A stretch of DNA of 64,000 nucleotides from Hydrogenophilales bacterium (GTDB taxonomy: Bacteria; Pseudomonadota; Gammaproteobacteria; Burkholderiales; Eutrophovitaceae), in contig CACOJS010000002.1 in assembly GCA_902627495.1 (NCBI GenBank), positions 1 to 64,000 on the forward strand. The letters are read 5' to 3'. The notes beneath the pieces were generated by a model. That model did not search any database. It was not told the origin of the DNA and worked only from the letters and a program-made list of their open reading frames with translations. The position numbers and the translations under genes are program-made. Shown piece by piece: positions 9,365 to 19,219 of this stretch. Position 1 is the first letter of the stretch. Each line of letters starts with the position of its first letter.

Positions 9365-10540
9365 ATGTTAACTTATCTTCGCATGTCGCAAAAAGAGACT
9401 CGCTCTACTGTGGGAATCGCAAGTGTATTAGCCTTGCGCATGTTGGGGATGTTTCTCATACTTCCGGTTTTTTCATTGTATGGAAAAACCCTTCCTGGTG
9501 GTGAAAATCACATTTTATTAGGCTTTGCCCTGGGGGTTTATGGCTTGACTCAGGCTTTTTTTCAGATCCCGATGGGCAAAATATCAGATAGGTGGGGGCG
9601 AAAGCCAACGATATATTTTGGTTTGGCAGTTTTTGCCATTGGCAGTTTTGTGGCAGCCATCGCTTCTGATATCTATTGGATTGCTGTGGGGCGTGCTATT
9701 CAGGGAGCTGGAGCTGTTTCAGCAGTTTTAATGGCCTTGCTTACGGATTTGACCTCGGAAAAAAATAGAACTTTGGCGATGGCTATTATTGGAATTACTA
9801 TAGGTTTTTCTTTTATTTGTTCGATTTTTTTTGGGCCTTTGCTAGCAGTTAGCGTGGGGGTTCCTGGTATATTTTTTATGACCGGTTTTTTTGCGATTGC
9901 AGGATCTCTGATAGTCAAGTACCTCGTTCCTGAAGATACAGGCGAGACGACGCTGCCTAGAAAAGATAAAATTCCGTTAAAGTCTTTGCTATGTAAATCA
10001 CAGTTAATTAGGTTAAACGTTAGTATTTTTTTTCTCCATGCCATACTTGTCTCTTTATTTTTAATAATTCCGATCATCCTCCAGTCGCATGTTGATTTGA
10101 GTAAGCACTGGTTAGTTTACATCGTGATAATGTTTAGCAGTGTGGTTTGCATGCTCCCTGGACTTTATTTTTCGGAAAAACGTGGATGGCAAAAACAAGC
10201 TTTACAGATGTCAATTACTCTCGTTGGTATCTCGTGCATTCTATTGGCCTATGTCAATGGGAGTTTAATAGTAACCATGCTTGTTTTGACTTTATTCTTT
10301 GCAGCATTTAATTTTTTAGAGGCTAGTTTACCCTCTTTAGCATCTAAGTTTGCACCAGTTGGGAATAAAGGTGCTTCCCTTGGGGTGTATAGCACATTTC
10401 AATTTTTAGGCATGTTTTTTGGGGCATTAATAGGTGGGCTGTTAGCCCAAGGTTTTGGGACCAATGCAATTTTCTATTTTTGTGGATGTTTAGCTTTTAT
10501 CTGGTTTGGGAGTGTTTCTAATTTAAGCGTAGTAAAATAG
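9365..10540 (+). CDS. MFS transporter, YajR-like drug/metabolite permease
   Basis: Integral inner-membrane protein of about 391 residues with 12 predicted helices. The motif-A region between TM2 and TM3 is clear (GKISDRWGRKPTIYFGL) and TM1 reads ALRMLGMFLILPVFSLYG, which is typical of the YajR-type group found between uvrA and ssb in betaproteobacteria. Several starts are possible: TTG at 9299, ATG at 9365 and ATG at 9383 (MSQKETRST). Only the later ones place TM1 near the N-terminus. The substrate is unknown, and the C-terminal ferredoxin-like domain of E. coli YajR is missing. Confidence 0.85.
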   Translation: MLTYLRMSQKETRSTVGIASVLALRMLGMFLILPVFSLYGKTLPGGENHILLGFALGVYGLTQAFFQIPMGKISDRWGRKPTIYFGLAVFAIGSFVAAIASDIYWIAVGRAIQGAGAVSAVLMALLTDLTSEKNRTLAMAIIGITIGFSFICSIFFGPLLAVSVGVPGIFFMTGFFAIAGSLIVKYLVPEDTGETTLPRKDKIPLKSLLCKSQLIRLNVSIFFLHAILVSLFLIIPIILQSHVDLSKHWLVYIVIMFSSVVCMLPGLYFSEKRGWQKQALQMSITLVGISCILLAYVNGSLIVTMLVLTLFFAAFNFLEASLPSLASKFAPVGNKGASLGVYSTFQFLGMFFGALIGGLLAQGFGTNAIFYFCGCLAFIWFGSVSNLSVVK

Positions 10541-10616
10541 TGCCACATCGATTGTTTGTTTATCGTTTTAATTAATCGGTCAGTTTGAGATAATTGGATT
10601 ATAAGAAGGAGAAAAT

Positions 10617-11057
10617 ATGGCGTCACTTAATAAAGTAATGTTGATTGGTAATCTAGGGCGTGACCCTGAGGTGAGATATATGCCTAGTGGTGGGGCCATG
10701 TGTAACCTGAGTATTGCGACCACAGAAAATTGGCGAGATAAAACTAGTGGTGAAAAGAAGGAAAAGACGGAATGGCATAGGATAGTTATGTTCGGGAAGC
10801 AGGCTGAGCTAGCTGAGCAATATTTAAAAAAAGGCTCACCGATATACATTGAGGGAAGGTTACAAACTCGGAAATGGACTACCAAGGAAGGGGAAGATAA
10901 ATATACCACGGAAGTAATTGCGGACCGAATGCAGTTTTTGGGTAGTAGAGGGGCAGCTGGGGGAAGTGAGGATACCAATGATAAATCGTCATTTGAGACA
11001 GGCAATGATGACAAAGGAAGTCCCGCCTTTCCAGATGACGAGGAAATACCCTTTTAA
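10617..11057 (+). CDS. ssb: Single-stranded DNA-binding protein
   Basis: Protects ssDNA in replication, recombination and repair. The 146-residue product has the N-terminal OB-fold ([21 protein letters not shown]...; [25 protein letters not shown]), a low-complexity linker (about 112-138) and the acidic tip DDEEIPF that recruits partner proteins. It is preceded by a strong AGAAGGAG ribosome-binding site. The order uvrA-MFS-ssb is the betaproteobacterial layout. Confidence 0.98.
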   Translation: MASLNKVMLIGNLGRDPEVRYMPSGGAMCNLSIATTENWRDKTSGEKKEKTEWHRIVMFGKQAELAEQYLKKGSPIYIEGRLQTRKWTTKEGEDKYTTEVIADRMQFLGSRGAAGGSEDTNDKSSFETGNDDKGSPAFPDDEEIPF

Positions 11058-11201
11058 AACAATGACTAGCTAAAAAAAACAGGCGATATCTTTATAATGT
11101 CAAATGCAATTATTTCTTTATGATTACTATCCAATTATCAGTGTTGAATTTTCCTAAATAACCAGCAATACTAACGGTTTCATGGGTAAACAAAAAAGGA
11201 G

Positions 11202-14200
11202 ATGGGATCTTTGAAAGAAGTTAGCCTGGAAGATAAGTATGCTGTTGAGGATGGCCGTATTTTTCTAAATGGGACTCAGGCATTAGTGCGACTGCCAATA
11301 ATGCAGCGGATGAGGGACCTCGCTAAAGGATATAATACGGCGGGATATATCTCGGGGTATAGAGGGTCGCCACTGGGGCAGTTAGATCAACAATTATGGC
11401 GTGCTTCAAAGCATCTCAAGAAACATGAGATCGTTTTTAACCCTGGGGTGAATGAAGATCTCGCTGCCACCGCTATATGGGGTACGCAACAACTCGGCTT
11501 CCATGGAAAACCAAAGTATGACGGTGTTTTCTCAATTTGGTATGGGAAAGGCCCTGGAGTAGACAGAACTGGTGACGCTTTTCGGCATGGCAACTTAGCG
11601 GGGTCAAACAGGCTGGGGGGAGTTTTAGCCCTAATGGGTGATGATCATACTGGTGAGTCATCCACAACTTTACATCAAAGTGAGTACGCTCTAGTTGATG
11701 CAATGATGCCGATACTAAATCCTGCTGGTATCCAGGAGCTATTAGATTATGGGTTAATTGGCTGGGAGTTATCGCGCTATTCAGGTACCTGGGTTGGCTT
11801 GAAATGTATGAAGGACACGATTGATGCCAGTGCTACGGTAGACGTTAGTCCATCGCGGGTATCTATTGGGACACCATCAGATTTCATTTTACCTCCTGAC
11901 GGATTGAATATCCGTTGGCCTGATGAGCCGAAAGATCAAGAGGATAGGTTGCACCGGTTTAAAATCGATGCGGTTAGAGCTTTTACACGATTTAATCGAC
12001 TAGATAGAACGGTTTTGGGGGGCTCTGGACCAGCTAAGGTAGGCGTTGTTACTTGCGGTAAGTCTTACATGGATGTCCGCCAGGCTCTACAATATCTTGG
12101 CGTCGATGACTTGGAGGCTCAGAGACTTGGTTTGCGGGTTTATAAAGTGGGTATGACCTGGCCTTTGGAACCAGACGGGCTAAAGGAGTTTTCCAAAGGA
12201 CTAGATAAGATTTATGTGGTTGAGGAAAAAAGAGGACTTTTAGAGTCACAGGTTAAGGAAATTTTGTATCAGCAAACAGGCTCTCCCCTAGTTGTAGGTA
12301 AGCAAGATGTGGATGGTAGGGAGCTTTTTCCTTCTACTGGTGCTCTGAACCCCACCCACATTGGAATTGTTCTTGGAAAAGGTCTACAAGAAAACCACTC
12401 TGACGGTCACATTGATTCAAGAGTTAAAAGGCTAGAAAATCTTAAAAATAATCGGCCATCCAAGCCAGCCATGGAAAGGACCCCCTATTTTTGTTCTGGT
12501 TGTCCTCACAATACGGGAACAAAGCTCCCCGAAGACTCAATAGCACTATCAGGTATTGGATGTCATTTTATGGTTCAATGGACTGATTCCAAAACGTCTG
12601 GATATACCCAAATGGGTGGCGAGGGGGCAGGTTGGATGGGAGAGTCTCATTTTATAGAGACTGATCACGCTTTTCAGAATATCGGAGACGGGACTTATTA
12701 TCACTCCGGACTTTTGGCGGTTAGAGCATCCGTAGCCTCAGGGGTCAATGTTACCTACAAGATATTATTTAATGATGCCGTTGCAATGACCGGTGGTCAG
12801 CAGGTTGATGGACCAATGACCGTGCCCCAAATTACTCACCAGCTTACCGGGGAGAATGTTAAAAAAGTCGTAGTTGTTACAGATGAACCTGAAAAATATG
12901 GTGGTAATGCATCATTTGCAAAAGGGGTAGAGGTCTATCATCGTGACCAATATATATCCGTACAAAAAGAGATTAGAAAAATCAAAGGGACAACCGCTAT
13001 CATCTATGATCAAACTTGTGGGTCTGAAAAAAGGCGTAGACGTAAGAGGAATTTGTATCCTGATCCCCCGAAGAGGGCATTTATTAATGATTTGGTTTGT
13101 GAAGGTTGTGGCGATTGTAGTCTCAAGTCTAATTGTGTGTCTGTCACGCCTCTTGAAACGGATTTTGGTAGAAAACGAAAAATTGATCAGTCTGCGTGCA
13201 ATAAAGATTACTCCTGTGTCAAAGGTTTTTGTCCAAGTTTTGTGACAGTACACGGAGGAGGTCTGAGAAAGCAAACTGTCAGCCAGCCAGACCAAAATGC
13301 TGATAAATTATTTCCGGTAATCCCAGACCCAGAAACAATTCCATTGCAAGGATCTTACGGGATAGTCGTTACTGGGATTGGTGGTACAGGGGTAGTGACG
13401 ATCGGGGCTATTGTTGGGATGGCTGCTCATATAGAGGGGAAGTCATTTTCTGGTTTGGATATGGCAGGCTTAGCTCAAAAGGGAGGTGCAGTTTGGAGTC
13501 ATCTGCAGATTGCTAATCGTGATGATGAAATTAAGACAGTAAGGTTGGGTTCGGGGTCTGCTAAGATTCTTCTTGGCGGTGACTTAGTCGTTTCTGGTAG
13601 TGAGAAAACACTTGATTTGGTGTCTGATACGACTCTGGCTGTAGTAAACACACACCAACAGATGACTCGTGACTTTAATAAGGATGCCAACTTCAGATTC
13701 CCCGCAAAAGAGTTACAAGGTGGTATTTCAGCCCGAGTTGGTAAAGGTAATGTTGGTTTTCTTAACGCAACTAGAATAGCAACAGCTCTACACGGTAATT
13801 CTATAGCTACCAATATGTTTTTACTTGGTTATGCATTTCAAAAAGGTATGATCCCGTTGTCAGCTGATTCTATCAATCAGGCTATCAGGCTAAACGCGGT
13901 TGGTGTGAAAATGAACCAGGCGGCTTTTATGTGGGGGCGTCGAGCGTCTGTTGATTTGGATTTTGTCGAGAAATTGTTAGATCGTGAAGCTGATGGAAAT
14001 AATGTTCAACTTGATGTTGACAAGTCCGACGGAGATGATTTTGATTCCTTGCTGGATAAAAGGTACGAGTTCTTGATTGATTACCAAAATAAAAATTATG
14101 CCGATAAATATCGTAATTTTGTAAGGAAGTTGGTTGGTACGGAGAGAGATAAGTTTGGTGATAGTAAAGTCTCCCAAGCGGTAGCCCGATATTATTTTAA

Positions 14201-14693
14201 ACTTCTTGCTTACAAAGATGAGTATGAGGTGGCAAGGTTACATTCTAGTGATGATTTCAAAAGGAAAATAGATGATCAGTTTGAAGGTAAGTACACATTG
14301 CGTTTTCATCTTGCTCCCCCTTTGTTTTCAAAACATGATCCAGAAACTGGACACTTAATAAAGAAGGAGTTTGGTCCATGGGTAATGAAGGTTTTTAAAT
14401 TATTAGCAAGAATGAGATTCCTACGGGGAACGAGGTTTGATCCGTTTGGCTATACCCAGGAACGTCGGACCGAGAGACTGCTTATATTGGAATATGAAAA
14501 GACCATTAAAGAAGTATTCCTGCTACTGACAAAAGATAATTATGACATTGCGATTGAAATAGCCTCTTTGCCCGAGACAATCAGAGGATACGGTCACGTG
14601 AAGGAAGAGAATATCAGGAAAGCAAAGGATCAAGAGAAAGTTCTCTTGGAGAGTTACCGGCGTACAAGTGGTACGATTAAAAGAGCTGCGTAA
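11202..14693 (+). CDS. Indolepyruvate ferredoxin oxidoreductase family protein (fused alpha/gamma)
   Basis: A 1163-residue single-chain 2-oxoacid:ferredoxin oxidoreductase that, by family, decarboxylates aryl- or branched-chain 2-oxoacids to acyl-CoA with electrons passed to ferredoxin. Order of parts: an N-terminal pyrimidine-binding domain (YISGYRGSPLGQLDQQL), a TPP-binding domain around residues 425-590 (CSGCPHNTGTK, GGEGAGWMGE), a cysteine-rich iron-sulfur segment near 630-670 (CEGCGDCSLKSNC), a gamma domain from about 715 (GIGGTGVVTIGAIVGMAA) and a C-terminal extension found in the proteobacterial fused form. A TATAAT hexamer lies at 11093-11098. The true substrate cannot be read from the sequence. 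Confidence 0.93.
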   Translation: MGSLKEVSLEDKYAVEDGRIFLNGTQALVRLPIMQRMRDLAKGYNTAGYISGYRGSPLGQLDQQLWRASKHLKKHEIVFNPGVNEDLAATAIWGTQQLGFHGKPKYDGVFSIWYGKGPGVDRTGDAFRHGNLAGSNRLGGVLALMGDDHTGESSTTLHQSEYALVDAMMPILNPAGIQELLDYGLIGWELSRYSGTWVGLKCMKDTIDASATVDVSPSRVSIGTPSDFILPPDGLNIRWPDEPKDQEDRLHRFKIDAVRAFTRFNRLDRTVLGGSGPAKVGVVTCGKSYMDVRQALQYLGVDDLEAQRLGLRVYKVGMTWPLEPDGLKEFSKGLDKIYVVEEKRGLLESQVKEILYQQTGSPLVVGKQDVDGRELFPSTGALNPTHIGIVLGKGLQENHSDGHIDSRVKRLENLKNNRPSKPAMERTPYFCSGCPHNTGTKLPEDSIALSGIGCHFMVQWTDSKTSGYTQMGGEGAGWMGESHFIETDHAFQNIGDGTYYHSGLLAVRASVASGVNVTYKILFNDAVAMTGGQQVDGPMTVPQITHQLTGENVKKVVVVTDEPEKYGGNASFAKGVEVYHRDQYISVQKEIRKIKGTTAIIYDQTCGSEKRRRRKRNLYPDPPKRAFINDLVCEGCGDCSLKSNCVSVTPLETDFGRKRKIDQSACNKDYSCVKGFCPSFVTVHGGGLRKQTVSQPDQNADKLFPVIPDPETIPLQGSYGIVVTGIGGTGVVTIGAIVGMAAHIEGKSFSGLDMAGLAQKGGAVWSHLQIANRDDEIKTVRLGSGSAKILLGGDLVVSGSEKTLDLVSDTTLAVVNTHQQMTRDFNKDANFRFPAKELQGGISARVGKGNVGFLNATRIATALHGNSIATNMFLLGYAFQKGMIPLSADSINQAIRLNAVGVKMNQAAFMWGRRASVDLDFVEKLLDREADGNNVQLDVDKSDGDDFDSLLDKRYEFLIDYQNKNYADKYRNFVRKLVGTERDKFGDSKVSQAVARYYFKLLAYKDEYEVARLHSSDDFKRKIDDQFEGKYTLRFHLAPPLFSKHDPETGHLIKKEFGPWVMKVFKLLARMRFLRGTRFDPFGYTQERRTERLLILEYEKTIKEVFLLLTKDNYDIAIEIASLPETIRGYGHVKEENIRKAKDQEKVLLESYRRTSGTIKRAA

Positions 14694-14718
14694 TATAGCA
14701 GAGAAGTGGAGTAATGGG

Positions 14719-15084
14719 TTGGTTTTGTCGGTGAGATGTTTCTTTGTCCTTCTGTATTTCTTAGCAATAAGGGATGCGTTTCCGTGGGGTAATACCGGCC
14801 ACCCGGAGAGGCATACTTTGGCACTAGCATGTGACCTCGAGACCTTCTCTGATGGTATTAGGTTCAACATGAATTATAGGGAGGGGGTTATTCAGTTTGT
14901 TGGGGATATTAACAAAGTGCCCATATCTAAATCTGACTCTCCTCTTGGGGGTTATGAATTTTCGATGTGGAACCCTAACCGTGAGCAAATTTCTTGTAAT
15001 ATATTAATGCCATCGGGATCGTTACTTTGTGCTACCGACCGCGGTAACACATTGGTCGGTTTTTGTTTGTTGGATAGTGAATAA
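14719..15084 (+). CDS. Hypothetical small exported protein
   Basis: No family recognised. The open frame runs from a GTG at 14668, inside the end of the oxidoreductase gene. A TTG at 14719 preceded by GTGGAG gives a more sensible 121-residue product whose N-terminus (LSVRCFFVLLYFLAIRDAF) looks like a signal peptide or one membrane anchor. The remainder is soluble and contains four cysteines after the leader, at ALACDLE, ISCNIL, LLCATD and GFCLL. The start is uncertain and so is the localisation. Confidence 0.5.
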   Translation: MVLSVRCFFVLLYFLAIRDAFPWGNTGHPERHTLALACDLETFSDGIRFNMNYREGVIQFVGDINKVPISKSDSPLGGYEFSMWNPNREQISCNILMPSGSLLCATDRGNTLVGFCLLDSE

Positions 15085-15205
15085 ATGCTATTTATGTCTT
15101 AGGAAATTTAATTTATAAAGATTAGAAAATGAGTGGAAACTAGTTGAGTTTACTAGTTATTGCTATCTGTTGATGTATACTTTGTAGATATAAGGAGTGT
15201 TTTAA

Positions 15206-15562
15206 ATGCCAATGTACGAATACCGGTGTGACTCCTGTGGTAACGAGTTTGAGAAACTGCAGAAGATGTCTGATACGCCATTGAAAAATTGTCCTGCTTG
15301 CGATAAGGCTAGTTTGAATAAGTTGGTGTCAGCGGCCGGGTTTCAGCTTAAAGGTTCGGGTTGGTATGTTACAGATTTCAAAAACAAGAAGTCTTCATCT
15401 AATGAAGGTCAGAGTGCTAGTGCTGATAACTCAAAAAATACACCGGACTCCTCGAATGATAGCAAGACGTCGAATGAGGGGGATAAGGGTTCTGCGGTCT
15501 CAGAGGAAAAGAGTTCTATCAAAACTACAGACAGTGGTTCCAAAGTCAAAAGTAATGGGTGA
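15206..15562 (+). CDS. FmdB family zinc-ribbon regulatory protein
   Basis: The N-terminal 45 residues form the FmdB/CxxC_CxxC_SSSS zinc ribbon: MPMYEYRCDSCGNEFEKLQK with C8 and C11, then C30 and C33 in NCPACDKA. The remaining half (about 58-118) is low-complexity, rich in Ser, Lys, Asp and Asn, and probably disordered. The gene is preceded by AAGGAG and lies 74 bp before aspS. In many betaproteobacteria a DUF502 membrane protein separates the two; here it is missing. The function of this family is poorly defined. Confidence 0.9.
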   Translation: MPMYEYRCDSCGNEFEKLQKMSDTPLKNCPACDKASLNKLVSAAGFQLKGSGWYVTDFKNKKSSSNEGQSASADNSKNTPDSSNDSKTSNEGDKGSAVSEEKSSIKTTDSGSKVKSNG

Positions 15563-15636
15563 ATCAATGGTGGTGCACCCAGGCTCTAGGGTGTTTAAGT
15601 GTACATTAGGTTTCAATATAATGAGGTATAAGATAC

Positions 15637-17409
15637 GTGCGAACTAATTATTGTGGATTGATAGATGAAAAATATTTGGGCCAAACTATTGAGGTAGTAG
15701 GTTGGGTCCACCGACGCAGAGATCACGGAGGTGTAATTTTTATAGATCTTCGGGATAGAGAAGGTATTTTACAAACAGTGATAGATCCGGATACACCCGA
15801 GGCCTTTAGTGTGGCTGATACAGCCCGCAATGAATTTGTAATTCATATTTTTGGCTTGGTTAGAAATCGTCCTGATGGAACAGCTAATGATTCTTTGGTA
15901 AGTGGTGCGGTAGAGGTCTTAGTGCATAGAATGACAATCCTTAATTCAGCGGAGCCACCACCGTTTCTTATGGATGATAATTCAATTACAGAGTTGGTTC
16001 GTTTGGAAAATAGATGTCTTGATCTTAGACGACCAGAAATGCAGAAGAATCTTCGATTTAGGCATAAAGTAACCCATTCGATTAGAAATTATTTAAATGC
16101 TGAGGGTTTTATTGATATTGAGACCCCTATGCTAACCAAATCTACCCCCGAGGGTGCTCGAGATTATTTGGTGCCTTCTAGAATTCATCAGAATCAGTTT
16201 TTTGCGTTACCTCAATCTCCACAATTGTTTAAACAGCTACTAATGATTTCGGGGTTTGACCGTTATTACCAGATCGTCAAATGTTTTAGAGATGAAGACT
16301 TACGGACGGATCGCCAACCAGAGTTTACGCAAATTGATATAGAGACTTCTTTCTTGGCAAAAGAAGATATCATGAAATTAATGGAAAATATGGTGAGACA
16401 TGTTTTTAGCGATACCGCGGATATTATTTTGGATGATCCATTTCCTTCTTTGACTTTCCAAGAGGCGATGGATCGGTATGGTTCTGATAAACCGGATCTT
16501 AGAATTGGAATGGTTATCACTGAGCTGACAGAGATCTTTAAAAATGTAGAGTTTAAAGTTTTTAAAGATGCGGCTCACCTCGATGGCGGCAGAGTGGCTG
16601 CTCTAAAGGTCCCAAAAGGAAATACCCTAACCAGGAAAGAGATTGCTGATTATACTGAGTATGTAAGGACTTTTGGAGCTAAAGGCTTGGCATACATAAA
16701 GGTGGATAACGCAGATATGATACCGGAAGGGTTGGCTTCCCCAATCGTCAAGTTTTTGTCTACGGAGGTTTTGGAAAAGGTTATTAAGGAAACCGAAGCT
16801 GAGAATGGAGATCTCATTTTTTTTGGGGCTGATAACAAAAGAATCGTGAATGATTCCCTAGGTAGCTTGCGACTAAAAATTGGTACGGATCTAAACTTAA
16901 TCGATACCGATTGGAAGCCGGTATGGATTGTAGACTTTCCTATGTTTGAGTTTGATGAAGAGGAGAAACGGTGGGAGGCAATCCACCATCCATTCACCAG
17001 CCCGGTGGAAGGTCACGAGAAATTTTTGGGAACCAAACCGGGGAATGCCCTGTCCCAGGCTTATGATATGGTCATAAATGGATGGGAGATAGGTGGCGGT
17101 TCTGTTCGTATCCATCGGGTGGATACCCAGCAATCTGTCTTTGACGCGTTGGGTATATCTCAGGACGATGTTAAAGAAAAATTTGGGTTTCTCCTAGATG
17201 CTTTAAAAACAGGGGCTCCTCCTCACGGAGGGATTGCTTTTGGCCTAGATAGACTAGTTGCGCTACTTTGCCACTCTGATTCTATTAGAGATGTTATCGC
17301 ATTTCCAAAAACTCAACGGGCACAGGACATCTTGGTTAATGCCCCTGACTTCGTTGGGAAAAAGCAGCTCGAGGAATTACATATTAAATTGAGAGATCCA
17401 AAAACTTAA
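15637..17409 (+). CDS. aspS: Aspartate--tRNA(Asp/Asn) ligase
   Basis: Class II aminoacyl-tRNA synthetase of 590 residues. The N-terminal OB anticodon-binding domain starts at once ([20 protein letters not shown]), followed by the catalytic core with motif 2 ([20 protein letters not shown]), the bacterial GAD insertion domain (about 290-420) and motif 3 ([13 protein letters not shown]). The start is a GTG at 15637, the only start that gives the family N-terminus ([17 protein letters not shown]). Whether it also charges tRNA-Asn cannot be decided from this window. Confidence 0.97.
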   Translation: MRTNYCGLIDEKYLGQTIEVVGWVHRRRDHGGVIFIDLRDREGILQTVIDPDTPEAFSVADTARNEFVIHIFGLVRNRPDGTANDSLVSGAVEVLVHRMTILNSAEPPPFLMDDNSITELVRLENRCLDLRRPEMQKNLRFRHKVTHSIRNYLNAEGFIDIETPMLTKSTPEGARDYLVPSRIHQNQFFALPQSPQLFKQLLMISGFDRYYQIVKCFRDEDLRTDRQPEFTQIDIETSFLAKEDIMKLMENMVRHVFSDTADIILDDPFPSLTFQEAMDRYGSDKPDLRIGMVITELTEIFKNVEFKVFKDAAHLDGGRVAALKVPKGNTLTRKEIADYTEYVRTFGAKGLAYIKVDNADMIPEGLASPIVKFLSTEVLEKVIKETEAENGDLIFFGADNKRIVNDSLGSLRLKIGTDLNLIDTDWKPVWIVDFPMFEFDEEEKRWEAIHHPFTSPVEGHEKFLGTKPGNALSQAYDMVINGWEIGGGSVRIHRVDTQQSVFDALGISQDDVKEKFGFLLDALKTGAPPHGGIAFGLDRLVALLCHSDSIRDVIAFPKTQRAQDILVNAPDFVGKKQLEELHIKLRDPKT

Positions 17410-17431
17410 AATAGCCGTTGTCCGCTGAGAC

Positions 17432-17878
17432 ATGAAATATAAGATTCCAGTGTCAGTATTAGTTATTATCTTTACCAGATATTATGATGTTCTATTATTA
17501 GAGAGAGCGGATAGGCCTGGATTTTGGCAGTCGGTGACGGGGAGTAAAGATAGTTACCAGGAAAATTTATTAGATACCGCTAAAAGGGAGGTTGAAGAAG
17601 AAACAGGCCTTTTGGTTACGAATGAGCAGTTATTTAATTGGCATCGTTCTTTTGAGTTTGAAATATTTCAGCATTGGAGAGCACGATACGAACCAGGTGT
17701 TGTGAACAACACTGAACATGTGTTTAGTGTAATGTTGGATCATAAAATTGACATAAAAATATCTCGCAATGAGCACCTCGCATTTAGGTGGTGTAATCGC
17801 CTCGACGCTGCCAATATGGTTTTTTCATGGACAAATGCAACAGCTCTAAGAGAGCTACCGGAGTATCACTTTACTTAG
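17432..17878 (+). CDS. nudB: Dihydroneopterin triphosphate diphosphatase (Nudix)
   Basis: Nudix hydrolase of 148 residues, by family removing pyrophosphate from dihydroneopterin triphosphate in folate synthesis. The Nudix box is complete: GSKDSYQENLLDTAKREVEEETGL around residues 36-60. The N-terminus IPVSVLVIIFTRYYDVLLLERADRPGFWQSVTG is typical of NudB. It follows aspS by 22 bp, the aspS-nudB pairing seen in beta- and gammaproteobacteria, and probably shares its transcript. Confidence 0.93.
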   Translation: MKYKIPVSVLVIIFTRYYDVLLLERADRPGFWQSVTGSKDSYQENLLDTAKREVEEETGLLVTNEQLFNWHRSFEFEIFQHWRARYEPGVVNNTEHVFSVMLDHKIDIKISRNEHLAFRWCNRLDAANMVFSWTNATALRELPEYHFT

Positions 17879-17881
17879 AAT

Positions 17882-17901
17882 TCATGTTATAAAAAACATG
17901 A
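17882..17901. repeat. Short AT-rich inverted repeat between nudB and nadA
   Basis: TCATGTT at 17882-17888 and AACATGA at 17895-17901 are perfect complements around the six-base loop ATAAAA. No T-run follows, so it is not a convincing intrinsic terminator; it may be chance or a weak mRNA hairpin ahead of nadA. Confidence 0.3.
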
Positions 17902-17922
17902 TAATTAAGAAGGATTATAAAT

Positions 17923-19020
17923 ATGAATGATATGGTAGTGCCATTTACGGAATACGCAAACATATCTAACGAAGCTGCACGAGATCGCATAGAAATGGTC
18001 AAATCTCAGCTTGATGGCAGGGCTATTATTTTAGCCCACCATTATCAGAGGGAAGATGTATATATGCATGCTGATATGGTTGGTGATTCCTTTAAGCTGG
18101 CAAAATTAGCCGGAAAAACTGACACCGATTTTCTAGTTTTCTGTGGTGTCCACTTTATGGCCGAAGTGGCAGATATTTTGTCGAAAAATTCACAAACCGT
18201 CATTCTTCCAGATTTGGCGGCGGGTTGCTCCATGGCTGATATGGCAAATTTGGCGAAAGTAGAGAGGGCTTGGCGGGAGCTTTCGGTTATTTTTCCGCCA
18301 GATCAATTCGTAACTCCGGTAACGTATATAAATTCTGCAGCTGATCTTAAGGCTTTCTGCGGGCGTCATGATGGCGTGGTTTGTACATCTTCGAATGCAG
18401 GGTCCATATTAGACTGGGCATTTAGACGTAAGGAAAAAGTTCTTTTCTTTCCTGATCAACATCTGGGGCGCTGGGCTGCTTTACAGAAGGGTGTGGCTTT
18501 ACAGGATATGTTTGTTTGGGACCCAGATTTACCGCAGGGGGGATTGACCAAAGAACAGCTCAAGTCGGCTAAGGTTTTGTTGTGGAAGGGGCATTGTTCA
18601 GTTCATCAAATGTTTCAGCCTCAGCATATTATCAAGTTCAGAGAAAAAAATCCGGATGGAATGGTAATATCACATCCCGAGTGTAGGCTAGAGGTATGTC
18701 AACTGTCAGATCATGTGGGTTCTACGGAATTTATAGTTAACACCATTCGGGATGCACCCACCGGAACTCATTGGTTAGTCGGGACAGAGTTAAATTTAGT
18801 TAATCGGTTGGCAAAGGAGTTTAAACCCGAGGGGAAGATTGTTCAATTCATGTCTCCACTAGTTTGCATGTGTTCCACGATGAACCGGATTGACCCCCAA
18901 CATTTAGCCTGGTGTTTGGAGAATCTGGCCTCGGGGCGTGTAATGAATCAAATTAGCGTCACAGGACAGGATAAAGAAGAGGCCAGGTTAGCTTTGGATG
19001 CAATGTTATCAATTGTCTGA
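17923..19020 (+). CDS. nadA: Quinolinate synthase
   Basis: 4Fe-4S enzyme that condenses iminoaspartate with dihydroxyacetone phosphate to quinolinate in de novo NAD synthesis. The 365-residue product shows ILAHHYQREDVYMHADMVGDS near the N-terminus, FCGVHFMAEVADIL, and candidate cluster cysteines in AAGCSMAD, WKGHCSVHQMF and SPLVCMCSTMN. Preceded by AGAAGGATT. nadB and nadC are not nearby. Confidence 0.97.
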   Translation: MNDMVVPFTEYANISNEAARDRIEMVKSQLDGRAIILAHHYQREDVYMHADMVGDSFKLAKLAGKTDTDFLVFCGVHFMAEVADILSKNSQTVILPDLAAGCSMADMANLAKVERAWRELSVIFPPDQFVTPVTYINSAADLKAFCGRHDGVVCTSSNAGSILDWAFRRKEKVLFFPDQHLGRWAALQKGVALQDMFVWDPDLPQGGLTKEQLKSAKVLLWKGHCSVHQMFQPQHIIKFREKNPDGMVISHPECRLEVCQLSDHVGSTEFIVNTIRDAPTGTHWLVGTELNLVNRLAKEFKPEGKIVQFMSPLVCMCSTMNRIDPQHLAWCLENLASGRVMNQISVTGQDKEEARLALDAMLSIV

Positions 19021-19219
19021 TTTCTTGAAAAAGTAGTCACATGTTAATAGAGAAATTCAAAAAGACTCGTTAATCTTTGTTTTATATGATATTATGCGAT
19101 TCAGTTGGCCTCTTTCCGATAGGGTTAATATGGGCAATAACTCTTTAATAGTTAAGTTTTTGACGGTGGCACCGATTTTGCTGGTACTGGTATAAAAAAA
19201 CTTCTAGGAGATATCAGAG

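Noticed and set aside
15570-15599. CACCC/GGGTG stem after fmdB as a terminator
   Set aside because: Only 5 bp, eight-base loop and no clean T-run; the aspS gene follows closely and probably shares the transcript.
19094-19195. A 33-codon frame upstream of pbpG ending in a hydrophobic stretch (KFLTVAPILLVLV)
   Set aside because: No ribosome-binding site before either ATG and no clear context; hydrophobic short frames are expected by chance in T-rich DNA.
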